From: Polyodon spathula | Lineage: Eukaryota > Chordata > Actinopteri > Acipenseriformes > Polyodontidae | NCBI RefSeq assembly: GCF_017654505.1 | Contig: NC_054565.1 | Coordinates: forward strand, 3,135,890-3,199,889 | DNA length: 64,000 bases | Reading direction: 5' to 3' | Shown here: positions 63,981 through 64,000 of the stretch, piece by piece | How positions within the stretch are numbered: position 1 is the stretch's first letter | Layout of the letters: the number at the start of each line of letters is the position of its first letter | The notes under the pieces: model-generated | Seen by the model: only the letters and a program-made list of their open reading frames with translations | Databases searched by the model: none | Told to the model about the DNA's origin: nothing | Made by a program: the position numbers and the translations under genes

Positions 63981-64000
63981 ACAAGGTTCTTTAGAAAAAA

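Overview
The window is vertebrate nuclear DNA: intron-rich, about 60% AT by eye, full of long CA/TA/ATT microsatellites, palindromic MITE-like elements, Tc1/mariner remnants and SINE-like pieces. A ray-finned fish fits best because several repeat types are ones I associate with fish genomes. A non-teleost such as a sturgeon or paddlefish is a guess. There is one 500-base assembly gap at 21001-21500. No bacterial, viral or plasmid gene content was recognised.

Only two protein-coding loci can be supported. (1) On the minus strand, a 97-bp internal exon at 15276-15372 has consensus splice sites and encodes a segment typical of Golgi alpha-1,2-mannosidase IC (MAN1C1, glycosyl hydrolase family 47). 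The sequence to its left is then most likely the next intron of that gene, and the sequence to its right the preceding intron. No other exon of the gene could be found. (2) On the plus strand, a complete 383-codon single-exon reading frame at 51177-52328 encodes a FAM110 protein, best matched to FAM110D. A CpG-rich candidate non-coding first exon ends at a strong splice donor at 38079, and the coding exon begins at an acceptor at 50482, giving a 12.4-kb intron. In human, MAN1C1 and FAM110D lie near each other on 1p36.11, so the linkage supports both identifications.

Layout. 1-15275: putative mannosidase intron with three Tc1/MITE/SINE relics and a 235-bp exact tandem duplication. 15276-15372: mannosidase exon. 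15373-37840: non-coding, with the assembly gap, a fish-type interspersed repeat, a 104-bp hairpin and two MITEs directly upstream of the fam110d promoter. 37840-38078: candidate promoter and exon 1. 38079-50482: intron with the densest microsatellites, a 90-bp perfect palindrome, two copies of one Tc1-type MITE and a 165-bp inverted-repeat element. 50483-52833: fam110d coding exon, with upstream open reading frames in the leader and a poly(A) signal inside a palindrome. 52834-64000: non-coding, with a CORE-SINE, a second MITE copy, a 43-base poly-C run and a transposase relic at the right edge.

The two genes do not form a pathway. MAN1C1 trims N-glycans in the Golgi, while FAM110 proteins are associated with centrosomes and microtubules. 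I found no evidence of a novel gene system. The most useful leads are the leader uORF that overlaps the fam110d start, the two-strand poly(A) hairpin, the tandem duplication, and the palindromes.
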